Positions 1 through 8,474 of a stretch of DNA of 64,000 bases are shown piece by piece. How positions within the stretch are numbered: the stretch's first letter is position 1; every line of letters starts with the position of its first letter. The notes under the pieces were generated by a model. That model ran no database searches. It had not been told where the DNA came from and saw only the letters and a program-made list of their open reading frames with translations. The position numbers were made by a program, and so were the translations under genes. Source of the stretch: Kitasatospora sp. GAS204B (GTDB lineage: Bacteria > Actinomycetota > Actinomycetes > Streptomycetales > Streptomycetaceae); the NCBI RefSeq assembly GCF_029892155.1, contig NZ_JARZAG010000009.1, positions 1 to 64,000 of the forward strand, read 5' to 3'.

Positions 1-100
1 CACCTACCGACGATCACGCCTCCGACCCGCACGAGCACCCCAGCCCCGACCCACACCAGCCCCGCGACCAGCGACTTCAGGATGAAAACTGCTCAGTGCT

Positions 101-523
101 GTGATGACACTCCTCGCTGATTCGGCCCAGACCGCGGGCGCGTTCACAAGCTACCGCTCGACGTTCGTCGAGGGTGCCACCGGCGCGCCTGCCCACTTCC
201 ACACGCGTGCCTGGGAATTGTTCTTCGTACTGAGCGGCTCGCTCCAGGTGCTGCTCGACGCGGAGGTGACCATCCTGCACCAGGGCGACTTCCTCGCCGT
301 GCCGCCGGGCACCCCGCACGCCTTCCGCGCCGCCCCGGGCTCGGGCGCCGACGTTCTCTGCGTCTTCACGCCAGGCATGGACCGCTTCGACTACTTGCGT
401 CTGCTGGGACAGGTCACCCGCGGTGAGGAGCCCCCGAGCCGGCTCACCGAGACTTCGGAGCGCTTCGACAATCACTACGTCGACAGCCCGGTCTGGCGCG
501 CAACGCTGGAGGCCTCGGCGTGA
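101..523 (+). CDS. Cupin-domain protein
   Basis: This is a 140-residue single-domain cupin. A beta-barrel core is visible, with the metal-type motif HFHTRAWELFFVLSG near residues 32-46 and a second cupin motif ending in PPGTPHAFRA. The His residues of both motifs are typical metal ligands. Small cupins of this kind bind a metal and act as dioxygenases, isomerases or ligand sensors, and the substrate cannot be told here. Translation can begin at GTG 101 or at the ATG three bases later. The stop overlaps the start of the next gene, so the two are probably cotranscribed. Confidence 0.8.
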   Translation: MMTLLADSAQTAGAFTSYRSTFVEGATGAPAHFHTRAWELFFVLSGSLQVLLDAEVTILHQGDFLAVPPGTPHAFRAAPGSGADVLCVFTPGMDRFDYLRLLGQVTRGEEPPSRLTETSERFDNHYVDSPVWRATLEASA

Positions 524-921
524 TCACCCCGGACACCCGTATCAGGGTCGCCCGCCCGTCCCGGAACCTTGCGGCGGCCGAGCGCTTCTACGTCGAGGGC
601 CTCGGTCTCGACGTTCTGTGGCGCACAACCGAGCGTGTCTCCGGCAAGCATGACCTGGTGATGCTCGGACTCCCGGGCGGCTCCTGGCACTTCGAGCTCA
701 CCCACGACCCCGAGCGGCCGCTGGAGCCCACGCCCACAGCGGACGACCTCTTCGTCCTCTACCTCGGTGCCTCGGTCGACGACGCCCTCGTCGACCGCCT
801 CGTCGCCGCAGGCGGAACCCGCACCGCGGCGCACAACCCCTACTGGGACCAGTACGGCGTCACCGTTGTCGATCCTGACGGCTACCGCCTGGTGCTCTGC
901 TCGCGTTCCTGGAACACCTGA
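520..921 (+). CDS. VOC (glyoxalase/bleomycin-resistance fold) protein
   Basis: The protein is 133 residues, the size of a single vicinal-oxygen-chelate domain. It starts RVARPSRNLAAAERFYVEGLG, the usual first beta-alpha unit, and ends with the VVDPDGYRLVL segment found in the glyoxalase family. The family includes metal-dependent isomerases, dioxygenases and antibiotic-binding proteins. The GTG start overlaps the stop of the cupin gene by four bases, so the pair is translationally coupled. The substrate is unknown. Confidence 0.82.
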   Translation: MITPDTRIRVARPSRNLAAAERFYVEGLGLDVLWRTTERVSGKHDLVMLGLPGGSWHFELTHDPERPLEPTPTADDLFVLYLGASVDDALVDRLVAAGGTRTAAHNPYWDQYGVTVVDPDGYRLVLCSRSWNT

Positions 922-1027
922 AGTTCGCCGCCGTTGACAGGCCGGGTCACGGGCGCGGTTGGGTGAACCAGCCGGGCTCGGGCGCAGATTGACGGTCGAC
1001 CAGGGTCGGGCCCTCTCTCCGTACTCG

Positions 1028-1429
1028 CTAGCGGATCACGCCCTGGGCGACCTGCCAGGAGTCCTCGAACATGTAGTAGCGGCTGATGCGGCCCTCGTGA
1101 TCGACGACGATGTCGATGGCGAAGGGCGTGTCGATCACCTTGCCCGTCGACCGGACGACGACCCGCGCCCGTCCGATGAGGACCGCGTTCGGGCCGTCGA
1201 CGACAACGCGCTCGACGTCGAACAGTTCGCGGTCGGTGTGCGCACCGATCGTCTCGAAGAACTCCGGGATGTTCTCGACCGAGCGACGCCCCACCCAGGG
1301 GACGATGGCCGGGTCACCGGGGATCTCCCAGACGGCGTCGCGCGCGAACAGCTCAACAACCCCGGCGATGTCGCCTGCTCCGACGCGCTTGAGGAGCTCG
1401 TCCACCACGCTGCGCGTGTTCTCACTCAT
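1028..1429 (-). CDS. SnoaL-like / NTF2-fold protein
   Basis: This 133-residue protein has the NTF2-like cone fold pattern: an N-terminal helix with GDIAGVVELFARDAVWEIPG, then GRRSVENIPEFFETIG, and a C-terminal strand ending FEDSWQV. SnoaL-like proteins are small isomerases, cyclases or dehydratases, or ligand-binding proteins of secondary metabolism and detoxification. It lies about 70 bases downstream of the Rrf2-type regulator gene on the same strand and is probably its target operon partner. The exact reaction cannot be read from the sequence. Confidence 0.75.
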   Translation of the reverse strand: MSENTRSVVDELLKRVGAGDIAGVVELFARDAVWEIPGDPAIVPWVGRRSVENIPEFFETIGAHTDRELFDVERVVVDGPNAVLIGRARVVVRSTGKVIDTPFAIDIVVDHEGRISRYYMFEDSWQVAQGVIR

Positions 1430-1502
1430 GTTCTGCCCTTTCTTCGCCGAACGGGTTCGGCCTCTCGGACGGTACGGCTTTCAGGATGAGGTAACCGAAG
1501 GG

Positions 1503-1934
1503 CTAGCGGGCGGCGAGCACATCGCACAGCACGGTCTCCAGGGTCACCTTGGCCAGTTCGTTGCGCACGGCGCCCTCGACCCCGTCGTAGACCGCGCGCA
1601 TCGCCGGCTGGATCCCGGACCCCACCACACACTGCGGGTCCGGGGTCGCGGGGTGCATGCCGAACAGCGGACTGGGGCCGACGACGTCGTAGACGTCGAG
1701 CAGGGTGATGGAAGCCAGGTCCCGACTGAGCATCCAGCCTGCGCCCGCGCCCCGCCGGGACTGGCACAGCCCGGCCTTCTGCAACTGCGCGAGCAGCCGG
1801 CGGATGACCACGGGGTTCGTGTTCACGCTCGTGGCGATCTGCTCCGAGGTGGCGACCTCGTTGCCGTAACGCTGGTACAGCCCAATCCAGGTCAGGGCAT
1901 GCGCGGCGATGGTCATCCTGCTGTTGGCGCTCAT
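1503..1934 (-). CDS. Rrf2-family transcriptional regulator
   Basis: The protein is about 143 residues when started at ATG 1934, which follows a strong AGGGAGGTGG ribosome site. A longer reading back to 1988 would run through the operator. The N-terminal winged helix (ATSEQIATSVNTNPVVIRRLLAQLQKAGL) and the GAGAGWMLSRDLASITLLDVYDVV segment are typical of Rrf2 regulators. Only one Cys remains in the usual cluster-binding region, so an intact Fe-S cluster is doubtful; it is more like the YwnA/NsrR-like subgroup without a cluster. A perfect palindrome just upstream is the likely autoregulatory operator. Confidence 0.8.
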   Translation of the reverse strand: MSANSRMTIAAHALTWIGLYQRYGNEVATSEQIATSVNTNPVVIRRLLAQLQKAGLCQSRRGAGAGWMLSRDLASITLLDVYDVVGPSPLFGMHPATPDPQCVVGSGIQPAMRAVYDGVEGAVRNELAKVTLETVLCDVLAAR

Positions 1935-1956
1935 TGGTCCCCACCTCCCTCTGAAT

Positions 1957-1973
1957 GTAACAGTAACTGTTAC
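1957..1973. promoter_or_regulatory. Palindromic operator between Rrf2 regulator and divergent gene
   Basis: GTAACAGTAACTGTTAC is a perfect 8-bp inverted repeat around a single central A. It lies 23 bases upstream of the Rrf2 gene start and 60 bases upstream of the divergent glycosidase-like gene. It is AT-rich within a GC-rich context. The position fits binding by the neighbouring Rrf2 regulator to control both directions. That assignment is inferred from location and symmetry. Confidence 0.65.
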
Positions 1974-2032
1974 GATTGGAACGGTCAAAGCCAGACGTAA
2001 CGACGATGACGGCGATCGGGAGAGGGCTGGGC

Positions 2033-3169
2033 ATGGTCGCGCACGGGTACTTCACCCTGGACGCTTCGGTCCGATGGCGGTTCAGGACGCCTGACGGAGA
2101 TCCGTTCCTGTCCATCGGCGTCGTCCACGCCGACGACACGAACCTGCGCTACCCGCACAACATCGGCCTGTTCGCCGAGCGCTACGGATCCTCACGCCGG
2201 CGTTGGCTGGCCGAGGGCCTGGTGCCGGAACTGTCGGCCTGGGGGTTCAACACACTCGGGTGGAGCTCCGAGTACGTCAGCGGCAGCGGACTGTCGGCCA
2301 CCCACGACGCGATCGACCTCGGCCACTCGGAGGGCCTGCCCGACGAAGAGGCGGCCGACACCGGCCTGCCCTACACCCTGTCGCTGCGCGTCGCCGAGAT
2401 CGAGCACTGGAACGGTCACCCGGCCTACCGCGACCCCCGCTCCGAGGCGTTCGCGCAGTGGTGCGACCACCTGGCCCGGACCCGGTGCCGGCCGCAGGAT
2501 CCGAACCTGATCGGCTACTTCCTCGTCGACGCGCCGGCGTGGGCGCGGCACCCGGCCGGTGCCGGCTACCCGCCCGGCGAGCTCGGGGAGATCGCGGAGG
2601 CCTACTACCGGGTGTCGGCGGAGGCCATCCGCCGTCACGACCCGAACCACCTGATCCTCGGCGACCGCTACGGGACGCGGGCCGGGATCCCGGAACCGGT
2701 GCTCGACGCGGCCGCCGCCCACGTGGACGTGCTGAGCCTGCAGAGCTTCCCGGCCGTCGACCAGGCGGCGATCGACTCCGTCGCCGACAGGTTCGACGCG
2801 TGGCACGAACGCACGGGGCTGCCGATCCTCCTCGCCGACACGGGCAACTGGTGCCCGACGGCCATGAGCCCTGCCCGCTCCGGGTCCGCGCGCGACCAGG
2901 CCGAGCGCGGCCAGGGCTACCGAATGATCGCCGACACGTTCGCAGCCCGCCCGTGGTGCCTCGGCTGGCACTGGTGCAGCTGGCTGGAGAACCCGCACCG
3001 CGGCTTCGGACTCAAAGACCCGTGGGACGAGCCGTACACCGACCTGGTGACCATCGCCCAGGAGACCAACCGACGCTGGAGGGACGCGGTCGCACCTGCG
3101 GCGCTCGCCGGCAGCAGGCCGGCGGCCGGAACCTCTTACGGATCTCAGCCCTTGAGCCAGTCGCCGTAG
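2033..3169 (+). CDS. Glycoside-hydrolase-like (agarase-type TIM barrel) protein
   Basis: The ATG at 2033 is preceded by GGGAGAGGG and is chosen over upstream ATGs at 1976 and 2006, the first of which lies almost on the operator. The product is about 378 residues. Phrases such as GDPFLSIGVVHAD, GFNTLGWSSEY, DPNLIGYFLVDAP, RRHDPNHLILGDRY and a late WCLGWHWCSW segment follow the strand order of a (beta/alpha)8 glycosidase related to agarase-like or GH5/GH50-like families. No signal peptide is evident, so it may be cytoplasmic. It is divergent from the Rrf2/SnoaL pair and overlaps the next gene tail to tail by 25 bases. The natural substrate is unknown. Confidence 0.65.
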   Translation: MVAHGYFTLDASVRWRFRTPDGDPFLSIGVVHADDTNLRYPHNIGLFAERYGSSRRRWLAEGLVPELSAWGFNTLGWSSEYVSGSGLSATHDAIDLGHSEGLPDEEAADTGLPYTLSLRVAEIEHWNGHPAYRDPRSEAFAQWCDHLARTRCRPQDPNLIGYFLVDAPAWARHPAGAGYPPGELGEIAEAYYRVSAEAIRRHDPNHLILGDRYGTRAGIPEPVLDAAAAHVDVLSLQSFPAVDQAAIDSVADRFDAWHERTGLPILLADTGNWCPTAMSPARSGSARDQAERGQGYRMIADTFAARPWCLGWHWCSWLENPHRGFGLKDPWDEPYTDLVTIAQETNRRWRDAVAPAALAGSRPAAGTSYGSQPLSQSP

Positions 3170-3837
3170 AGCTCGTCGCGGATGTCGTCCAGCGCCCGCT
3201 GCGTGCGGGCCCGGACGGACAGCCAGGCACCCTCGACCTCCGCGATCAGCACGTCCGGCGTGACGAACCAGCGGATCTCCTTGCCCGTCATGAGCAGTTG
3301 ACGGTAGTTGTGGGTGAGGTCCAGCTCCGGTTCGGGTCTGATCAGGTGGTCGGTGAGCCCCTCGCCATCCAGAACCATCTCGAACATGACGAGCTCGACG
3401 CAGGCCAGCGAGACGCGCGACTCCCACGGGCGCCAGCGCTCCTGCGACTTGTCGACCAGGTCGGGGCGCACGACGGCGGCCGGGTCGTCCTGGTCGAGGT
3501 CGGCGAGCAGGATGCCCCAGAGCGCGCAGCCCTGGTTCTCCTCGCGGTAGACCAGGGCGTCGTGCCGGACGAACAGCTCGTCGGGCTTGAGCAGCCGGTT
3601 GTGACTGCGCGTCAGGTCGTCACGTCGACCGAAGAGTTCGTACGCCTCGCGCAGGGCGGCCGGCAGCCGCAGGCCCAGGCGCTGTTCGGCGGCGTCCAAC
3701 TCGGCGCCGCGGTAGCCGTCGCCCGCGGTCAGCGGGCAGTCCCAGTAGGCGGCGAAGTCGGTGATGAAGCGCCAGACCGCAGAGCGGTGCCCGCGGGCGG
3801 CGTCGAGGGCGGCATAGGGATCGAGGTCCTCGGTCAT
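3145..3837 (-). CDS. SMI1/KNR4 (SUKH)-like protein
   Basis: The protein has 230 residues. The central part, ELDAAEQRLGLRLPAALREA followed by YELFGRRDD and later LLKPDELFVRHDAL, matches the SUKH-superfamily pattern of a helical start followed by beta strands. SUKH proteins in bacteria are often immunity proteins against secreted toxins, but many are solitary and uncharacterised. No toxin gene is visible beside it. Its 3-prime end overlaps the 3-prime end of the convergent glycosidase-like gene. Confidence 0.65.
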   Translation of the reverse strand: MTEDLDPYAALDAARGHRSAVWRFITDFAAYWDCPLTAGDGYRGAELDAAEQRLGLRLPAALREAYELFGRRDDLTRSHNRLLKPDELFVRHDALVYREENQGCALWGILLADLDQDDPAAVVRPDLVDKSQERWRPWESRVSLACVELVMFEMVLDGEGLTDHLIRPEPELDLTHNYRQLLMTGKEIRWFVTPDVLIAEVEGAWLSVRARTQRALDDIRDELYGDWLKG

Positions 3838-3888
3838 GGCAGTACGGTACGGCGCCGGCCGGACGGCCGGAGCGGAAACCCGGGGACC

Positions 3889-4734
3889 TCACACCCGGTC
3901 GAGGAAGGCCAGCGCCGCGGTGTTGACCTGCTCGGCCCGCTGGAACGGCAGACCGTGGTGCGAGACGCCGGGGATGATCGCCGTCTCGACTCCGGGGAGC
4001 AGGCGGCGCGCCGCGGTGTCGACCCGGCGCGGGTCGTGCGGGCGGCTGTCGGCGGCGAGCAGGACCAGGGTGGGGGTGGTGAACCCGCGCAGTTGCGCGG
4101 CGGTCGGGCGCTTGCCGACGACCGGCCGGCTGTCGGGGAGTTCGGCGGCGAGGCCGTAGAGGTCGAGGAAGGCCGGGTCGATCGGGGCGCCGGCCGTCTC
4201 CCAGGCGAGGAACGCGCGGGCGCGGGCGGCGGTGGGACGCAGCAGCATGGGCAGGGCGTGCAGCAGGTAGCCGGGCCGGTAGCCGGCGAAGCACTGGGTC
4301 GGATCGAGGAGGACGAGCCTGCTCACCCGCTCGGGTGCGCGCAGCGCGTAACCGAGGGCGAGCCAGGCACCGTAGGAGTGGCCGAGGACGGCGGCGGGGG
4401 CGGTGAGGCCGAGGCCGTCGAGGACGGTGTCGAGCCAGCCGAACAACTCGGCCGGGGTGCGCGGCGGGTGGTCGCCGCGCAGGCTGCGGCCGGCCTCGCC
4501 GATCCGGTCGACGGCGTAGATGCGGTGCGTGCGGCTGAGGGCGGCGGCGTTGGCGAACCAGACGGCGGCGGTGGTGCCGCCACCGTGCAGCAGGAGCAGG
4601 GGCGGGGCGTCGGCGGGGCCGCAGGCGGTGATGTGGGTGCTGCCGAAGCGGGAGGTGAGGAGGCGGGTCTGGCTGGGGACGGGCCAGCGGGCGAGAAGTG
4701 CGTCGTAGGCGGCGAGGAACGGTGTCTGTGCCAT
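3889..4734 (-). CDS. Alpha/beta-hydrolase
   Basis: This is a protein of about 281 residues when started at ATG 4734, which has GGAGG seven bases upstream. It shows the classic alpha/beta-hydrolase landmarks: PLLLLHGGGTTAAVWF for the oxyanion hole, GHSYGA as nucleophile elbow (Ser), VLLAADSRPHDP near the acid residue, and PGVSHHGLPF carrying the catalytic His. It is likely a carboxylester or lactone hydrolase of unknown substrate. It is transcribed divergently from a MarR regulator across a palindrome and is therefore probably regulated by it. Confidence 0.85.
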   Translation of the reverse strand: MAQTPFLAAYDALLARWPVPSQTRLLTSRFGSTHITACGPADAPPLLLLHGGGTTAAVWFANAAALSRTHRIYAVDRIGEAGRSLRGDHPPRTPAELFGWLDTVLDGLGLTAPAAVLGHSYGAWLALGYALRAPERVSRLVLLDPTQCFAGYRPGYLLHALPMLLRPTAARARAFLAWETAGAPIDPAFLDLYGLAAELPDSRPVVGKRPTAAQLRGFTTPTLVLLAADSRPHDPRRVDTAARRLLPGVETAIIPGVSHHGLPFQRAEQVNTAALAFLDRV

Positions 4735-4770
4735 CGAGAGCCTCCGCGGGTGGGATGAGTCGCTGGGCAA

Positions 4771-4793
4771 GTATCTCGCTGAGCGAGAGATAC
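4771..4793. promoter_or_regulatory. MarR-type operator in divergent promoter
   Basis: TCTCGCT at 4774-4780 and AGCGAGA at 4782-4788 form a perfect 7-bp inverted repeat around one base, with outer TAT/ATA extensions shifted by two bases. It sits 37 bases from the hydrolase start and 42 bases from the MarR gene start. The placement and size fit a MarR dimer site controlling both genes. Confidence 0.65.
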
Positions 4794-4834
4794 TATGCCT
4801 ATCACGAGTCCGGCGCGGAGAGGCGAGGTGCGGC

Positions 4835-5314
4835 GTGGAGGAGATCGAACCGGCCCTGCGGGTGGTGCATCAACTGCGCGCGGTGACCGTCGAACTCGAC
4901 CTGCTGGCCGGTGGTTTCGCGACGCGCAACCGGCTGCACCCGACGGACCTGCGGGCCCTGATCTGCCTGCTGGACGCGGCCCGGGCGGGCACTGCGGCGA
5001 CGCCCGGGTGGCTGGGGCGGCAGCTGGGGCTCAACTCCGCCGGGACCACCGCCCTGGTGGACCGGCTGGAGCGGCTCGGCCTGGTCCGACGGGCGCGGGA
5101 CTCGGTCGACCGGCGGCGGGTGCTGCTGGAGGTGACGGAGCAGGCGACGGCCATGGGGTGGGACTTCTTCGGCCCGCTGATCGGTGCGCTGGTGGGCGAG
5201 CTGAACGAGTTCGACGAAGCGGAACTCGCGGTGGTGCAGCGGTTCCTGGGGGGCGTGCTGAAGGTGGTGGCGGAGCAGCGGCGAGCGGGGAACGAGGCGC
5301 TTGGCCCCGCGTAA
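4835..5314 (+). CDS. MarR-family transcriptional regulator
   Basis: The protein has 159 residues and a GTG start at 4835. The winged helix-turn-helix is plain: WLGRQLGLNSAGTTALVDRLERLGLV followed by the wing RRARDSVDRRRVLLEVTE. The flanking helices make the MarR dimer interface. It is divergent from the alpha/beta-hydrolase and probably represses it and itself through the palindrome between them, with release by a small phenolic or lipophilic ligand typical for the family. The ligand is not predictable here. Confidence 0.87.
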   Translation: MEEIEPALRVVHQLRAVTVELDLLAGGFATRNRLHPTDLRALICLLDAARAGTAATPGWLGRQLGLNSAGTTALVDRLERLGLVRRARDSVDRRRVLLEVTEQATAMGWDFFGPLIGALVGELNEFDEAELAVVQRFLGGVLKVVAEQRRAGNEALGPA

Positions 5315-5335
5315 TACGCGTCATACACTGGCGGC

Positions 5336-5662
5336 ATGCCGAAGACGAGAATCAGCATCAGCCTGGACAGCGACCAGGCCGAGCGGATCCGAGCCCACGC
5401 GGAGCGCGCCGGCATGGATGTCTCCGCCTATCTCGCCAATGCCGCGACGCAGCAGATGGCCGAGGCGGAGGCGGCCGAGGCGCAGTTCGCCCAGATCGAT
5501 GCCGCCATCGTCGCGGCCGAGGCGGCGGCGGCCGACCTACCGCCGCTGGCCGACGTCGCCGACGACGACCTCACCGAGGCGGAACGGCGCGAGGTGCGAG
5601 AAGCGATGGAGCTCGTCTACGGCCCGGACAGTGCGGCCGCTCGCCCGGGCAGTGCCGCGTGA
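5336..5662 (+). CDS. Ribbon-helix-helix antitoxin
   Basis: The 108-residue protein starts MPKTRISISLDSDQAERIRA, the beta-strand plus helix of a MetJ/Arc ribbon-helix-helix DNA-binding domain, followed by AGMDVSAYLANAATQQM. The acidic, Ala-rich C-terminal half would wrap the toxin. Its stop overlaps the start of a PIN-domain gene, the usual antitoxin-toxin order. It is expected to repress its own operon and neutralise the nuclease. Confidence 0.82.
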   Translation: MPKTRISISLDSDQAERIRAHAERAGMDVSAYLANAATQQMAEAEAAEAQFAQIDAAIVAAEAAAADLPPLADVADDDLTEAERREVREAMELVYGPDSAAARPGSAA

Positions 5663-6144
5663 CCACCCGGGTGCCGGTGTACGACACCGGCATGCTGATC
5701 GCACTCGCCGATCGGAAAGCGAAGGCGGTGCGCCTGCACACCGCCCTCAAGGACACCCCGCACCGCGCGGTGCTGCTCGGCCCGGTGCTCGCCCAGGTCT
5801 GGCGCCCCGACCCGGCGACCGTGCACGCGCTGGCCGGGGTCATGAAGGACTGCACGGTGCCGCAAGCGCGCAGTTCCGCGCCGGCCATGCGGCCCACCAG
5901 CGCGGGCCAGACGGTGTGCATCAGGTGTGCGACCGGTCCGGACCTCACGGAGTGGCAACGCATCGGCAGTGCGCTCGGCACCGCCGCGCTGCCTCCGAAG
6001 AAGCGCCCGGACGCGGTGGACGCCCTGGTGGCGCTGACGGCGGCCCAGCATGGCAGCGCCGTGGTCTTCACCAGCGATCCGACGGACCTGACCGCCTGTC
6101 TCAACGCGCTGGACGCGCAGGACGTGCACGTGGTGCAGGTCTGA
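5659..6144 (+). CDS. PIN-domain toxin (VapC-like ribonuclease)
   Basis: The GTG at 5659 overlaps the antitoxin stop (GTGA) and gives 161 residues. PIN-domain landmarks are visible: VYDTGMLIALADR near the N-terminus with the first acidic ligand, VLAQVWR in the second motif, RPDAVDALVALTA with paired Asp residues, and VVFTSDPTDL near the end. VapC-like toxins are Mg-dependent RNases, commonly cutting tRNA or rRNA. The upstream long open frame in the same phase lacks gene-like features and is not part of this protein. Confidence 0.8.
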   Translation: MTTRVPVYDTGMLIALADRKAKAVRLHTALKDTPHRAVLLGPVLAQVWRPDPATVHALAGVMKDCTVPQARSSAPAMRPTSAGQTVCIRCATGPDLTEWQRIGSALGTAALPPKKRPDAVDALVALTAAQHGSAVVFTSDPTDLTACLNALDAQDVHVVQV

Positions 6145-6157
6145 GCCGGTCCGCACG

Positions 6158-6195
6158 GCAGCCGGGCCCGGAGCGGTTGCTCCGGGCCCGGCTGC
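6158..6195. terminator. Bidirectional hairpin terminator
   Basis: A perfect 17-bp inverted repeat (GCAGCCGGGCCCGGAGC and its complement) surrounds a GGTT loop. It lies between the convergent toxin gene and the secreted-protein gene, and would serve both. Confidence 0.85.
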
Positions 6196-6213
6196 TTGCG
6201 GGATGACGGTTGA

Positions 6214-8208
6214 TCAGTTCTCGTGGGCCGAGGCGTCGTCGATCAGGAACGCGGTGCCCGGGGTGCTGCCGGTCTCGTGCGAGACGAGTTGCAGGCCGAT
6301 CGTGGTGCCCCAGCCGACCTGGCTGATGAACGGGCTCAGGTCGACCGACTGTTGCTGGTAGCCGTTGGTGGCGTTCTGGCTGGTCCAGGTCTTCACCGTG
6401 CCGAGCGACTGGCCGGTGTACTGGTCGATCACGTTGAGCGTCAGGGTGTCGGGCGAGCTGGTGGAGGTGTTGGTGGTGGAGATGTTCAGCCAGAAGGAGA
6501 AGTTGGCCAACTTGTAGCCGGGGTAGGTGTTCAGCGAGGCCGCGATCGAGTCGTCGCTGGTGGTGTCCTGGCCGAGCCAGGCGTACCACTGGCCCGAGTG
6601 GGCCGCGTGCAGGCTGGACGGGGTGATGACGTTGTAGCCCGACGGGCTCCACGCGTCGGTCATCACGGTGTGGTCGACATCGGCCGAACCGTTCTCGAAG
6701 CCGGGGTCGATCAGCTGCTCGATGCCGCCGCAGCCGGGCGAGCCGGAGGCGGTGACGTCCTCCCAGAATCCGGTGCTGGCCGTCTTGCCGTTGCCGTCAC
6801 CGGCGTTGACGGTGATCCGCTGGTAGCCGTTGGTGGCAGCGGCGGTGCCGGAGATGACGCCGGTGGAGGCGTTGATGCTCAGGCCGCCCGGCAGGCCGGT
6901 CGCGCTGTAGCTGACCGTCGAACCGGTGTTGTCGACCGCGACCGCCGGGATCGAGACCGGGCCGGGGTTGTCCACCCGGTCGCACATGGTGCTCAGCACC
7001 ACGGGCGGGTTGGTGTAGATCGGGTCGGAGGCCGAGCAGAGGTGGTCCGTGTTGGACCAGAGGGTCTGCAGCGGGAAGGAGCCGGTGGCGAGGTTCTCGA
7101 AGAAGAGTCCGCCGTTGGAGCCGTAGGGGATCCAGGCGCACTTGTCGCCGATCTCCTGGCCGGTGGAGTCGGTCCAACCGCCCGGGGTGTTCGGGTCGGT
7201 GACCGTCTCGGCGTACTCGTGGCCGCCGATGATGCCGTAGCCGTCCAGCTTGCCGCGCGCGGTGTTCTCACCGAACCAGTTGGCGCCGCAGCCGGCGACG
7301 TCCGGCAGGTAGGGCATGTTGCTGTAGGCGATCTGGCCCAGCGAGGAGCGCTGGAAGTCGTGCCAGGCGCAGTAGCCGAGCTCGTGCCACTTGTCCGGGT
7401 CGGTGCCCTGCGGCGAGTCGATGACGTACTGCACGTTGCGGTTCTGCGCCTCGGTGGTGTTGCCGAAGTGCTGGGCCGCGGCGAGCGCTTCGGCGCCGAG
7501 CTGCGGTTCGGTGGCCGCCTGCGGGGCGGCGGCGCCGTTGTCCACCCAGACGCCGGCCAGCACGCTGCCCTGCTGCGGGAACGGGATGTGCGCGGCGCCG
7601 GCCGGGCACTGCATGCTGCCCGAGGCGATGCCCTCGCAGTACTGGGTCAGCACGGCGCTCCAGCCGTCACCGGCGCTGCCCAGGCCCTTGAAGAAGTCCT
7701 GCTGGTACGGGACGGCGCCGTCCGGGTCGCCGGACAGCACGGTGTCGCCGGTGGAGTTGGTGGACGGGGTGCCCCACTGGGATCCCCACACCACCAGGTA
7801 GACCTTCGGCGGGCCGATCTGCACGCCGACCGAGTCCTGGCCGCCCTTGTAGGTGACCGGCGCGTCGTACTCGTTGGCGACCGAGCCGTCACCGTTGCCG
7901 CCGGTGCCCGGGTCGGCGCCGTCGGCCAGTTGCGGGGTGACCTTGCCGCCGGCCTTGCTGCCGGCCTGCGCGAGGGGGCCGGCCGTGGCGACGCGGCCGG
8001 CCTTCGCCCGGTGCGGACCCGCGGGGGTGGTGGCGGCGGTCTTCGGGGTGCCGGGCTTGACCTGCACCGCGGCGGTGGGCTTGGCCGTGCCCGGGGAGGC
8101 GATGGCGGCGAGCGGACTGGCGAGCCCGGCGCCGAGCAGCGCGGCGGAGAGTGCGACCAAGGCGGTCCGGCGGCTGCGTTCGAACAGGCCGGGTCTGTTT
8201 CTGATCAC
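6214..8208 (-). CDS. Large secreted protein with HEYAE motif and Ig-like domain
   Basis: The 664-residue protein begins with a twin-basic N-region (SRRTALVALSAALLGAGLA) that looks like a signal peptide, then a Pro/Ala/Lys-rich linker to about residue 110. The central domain (about 120-400) contains conserved Cys pairs and the motif GGHEYAETVTDP, in which His and Glu residues resemble a metal site. This would suit a metallopeptidase, but the spacing is not the standard HExxH. Residues about 405-490 resemble a putative Ig-like (He_PIG) domain (GLPGGLSINASTGVISGTAA). The C-terminal 170 residues resemble a galactose-binding-like module with LIDPGFENG and WYAWLG. It is extracellular; catalytic function is unproven. 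Confidence 0.7.
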   Translation of the reverse strand: MIRNRPGLFERSRRTALVALSAALLGAGLASPLAAIASPGTAKPTAAVQVKPGTPKTAATTPAGPHRAKAGRVATAGPLAQAGSKAGGKVTPQLADGADPGTGGNGDGSVANEYDAPVTYKGGQDSVGVQIGPPKVYLVVWGSQWGTPSTNSTGDTVLSGDPDGAVPYQQDFFKGLGSAGDGWSAVLTQYCEGIASGSMQCPAGAAHIPFPQQGSVLAGVWVDNGAAAPQAATEPQLGAEALAAAQHFGNTTEAQNRNVQYVIDSPQGTDPDKWHELGYCAWHDFQRSSLGQIAYSNMPYLPDVAGCGANWFGENTARGKLDGYGIIGGHEYAETVTDPNTPGGWTDSTGQEIGDKCAWIPYGSNGGLFFENLATGSFPLQTLWSNTDHLCSASDPIYTNPPVVLSTMCDRVDNPGPVSIPAVAVDNTGSTVSYSATGLPGGLSINASTGVISGTAAATNGYQRITVNAGDGNGKTASTGFWEDVTASGSPGCGGIEQLIDPGFENGSADVDHTVMTDAWSPSGYNVITPSSLHAAHSGQWYAWLGQDTTSDDSIAASLNTYPGYKLANFSFWLNISTTNTSTSSPDTLTLNVIDQYTGQSLGTVKTWTSQNATNGYQQQSVDLSPFISQVGWGTTIGLQLVSHETGSTPGTAFLIDDASAHEN

Positions 8209-8474
8209 GGATCAACATCCGTTTCCGGTGATGTGGGGGCGCCCCGCCCGCGGGGCCGCGAGCAAGGGTGGAGCCGCTGAGGCGCCGGTACGGCCTGATG
8301 GGGCGCGGTTCGAAGGCGTGGGGGACGAACCGCGGACAGGTCCGCACTGGTGGGGGATGCAATGTGCAATACGATATTTCACTGATCGGGACCGCACAAG
8401 AGTCAACGCGAGTACGCAGTCGACTGCGCGGAAATGTGACGATCGTGCCGATTTGGACCGGTTCTGAACGACCG

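Noticed and set aside
4795..5658. Long plus-strand open frame running into the PIN-domain gene, as if a fusion protein
   Set aside because: Its first part is an Arg/Gly/Ala-rich shadow of the MarR and antitoxin genes. The PIN gene has its own GTG start overlapping the antitoxin stop.
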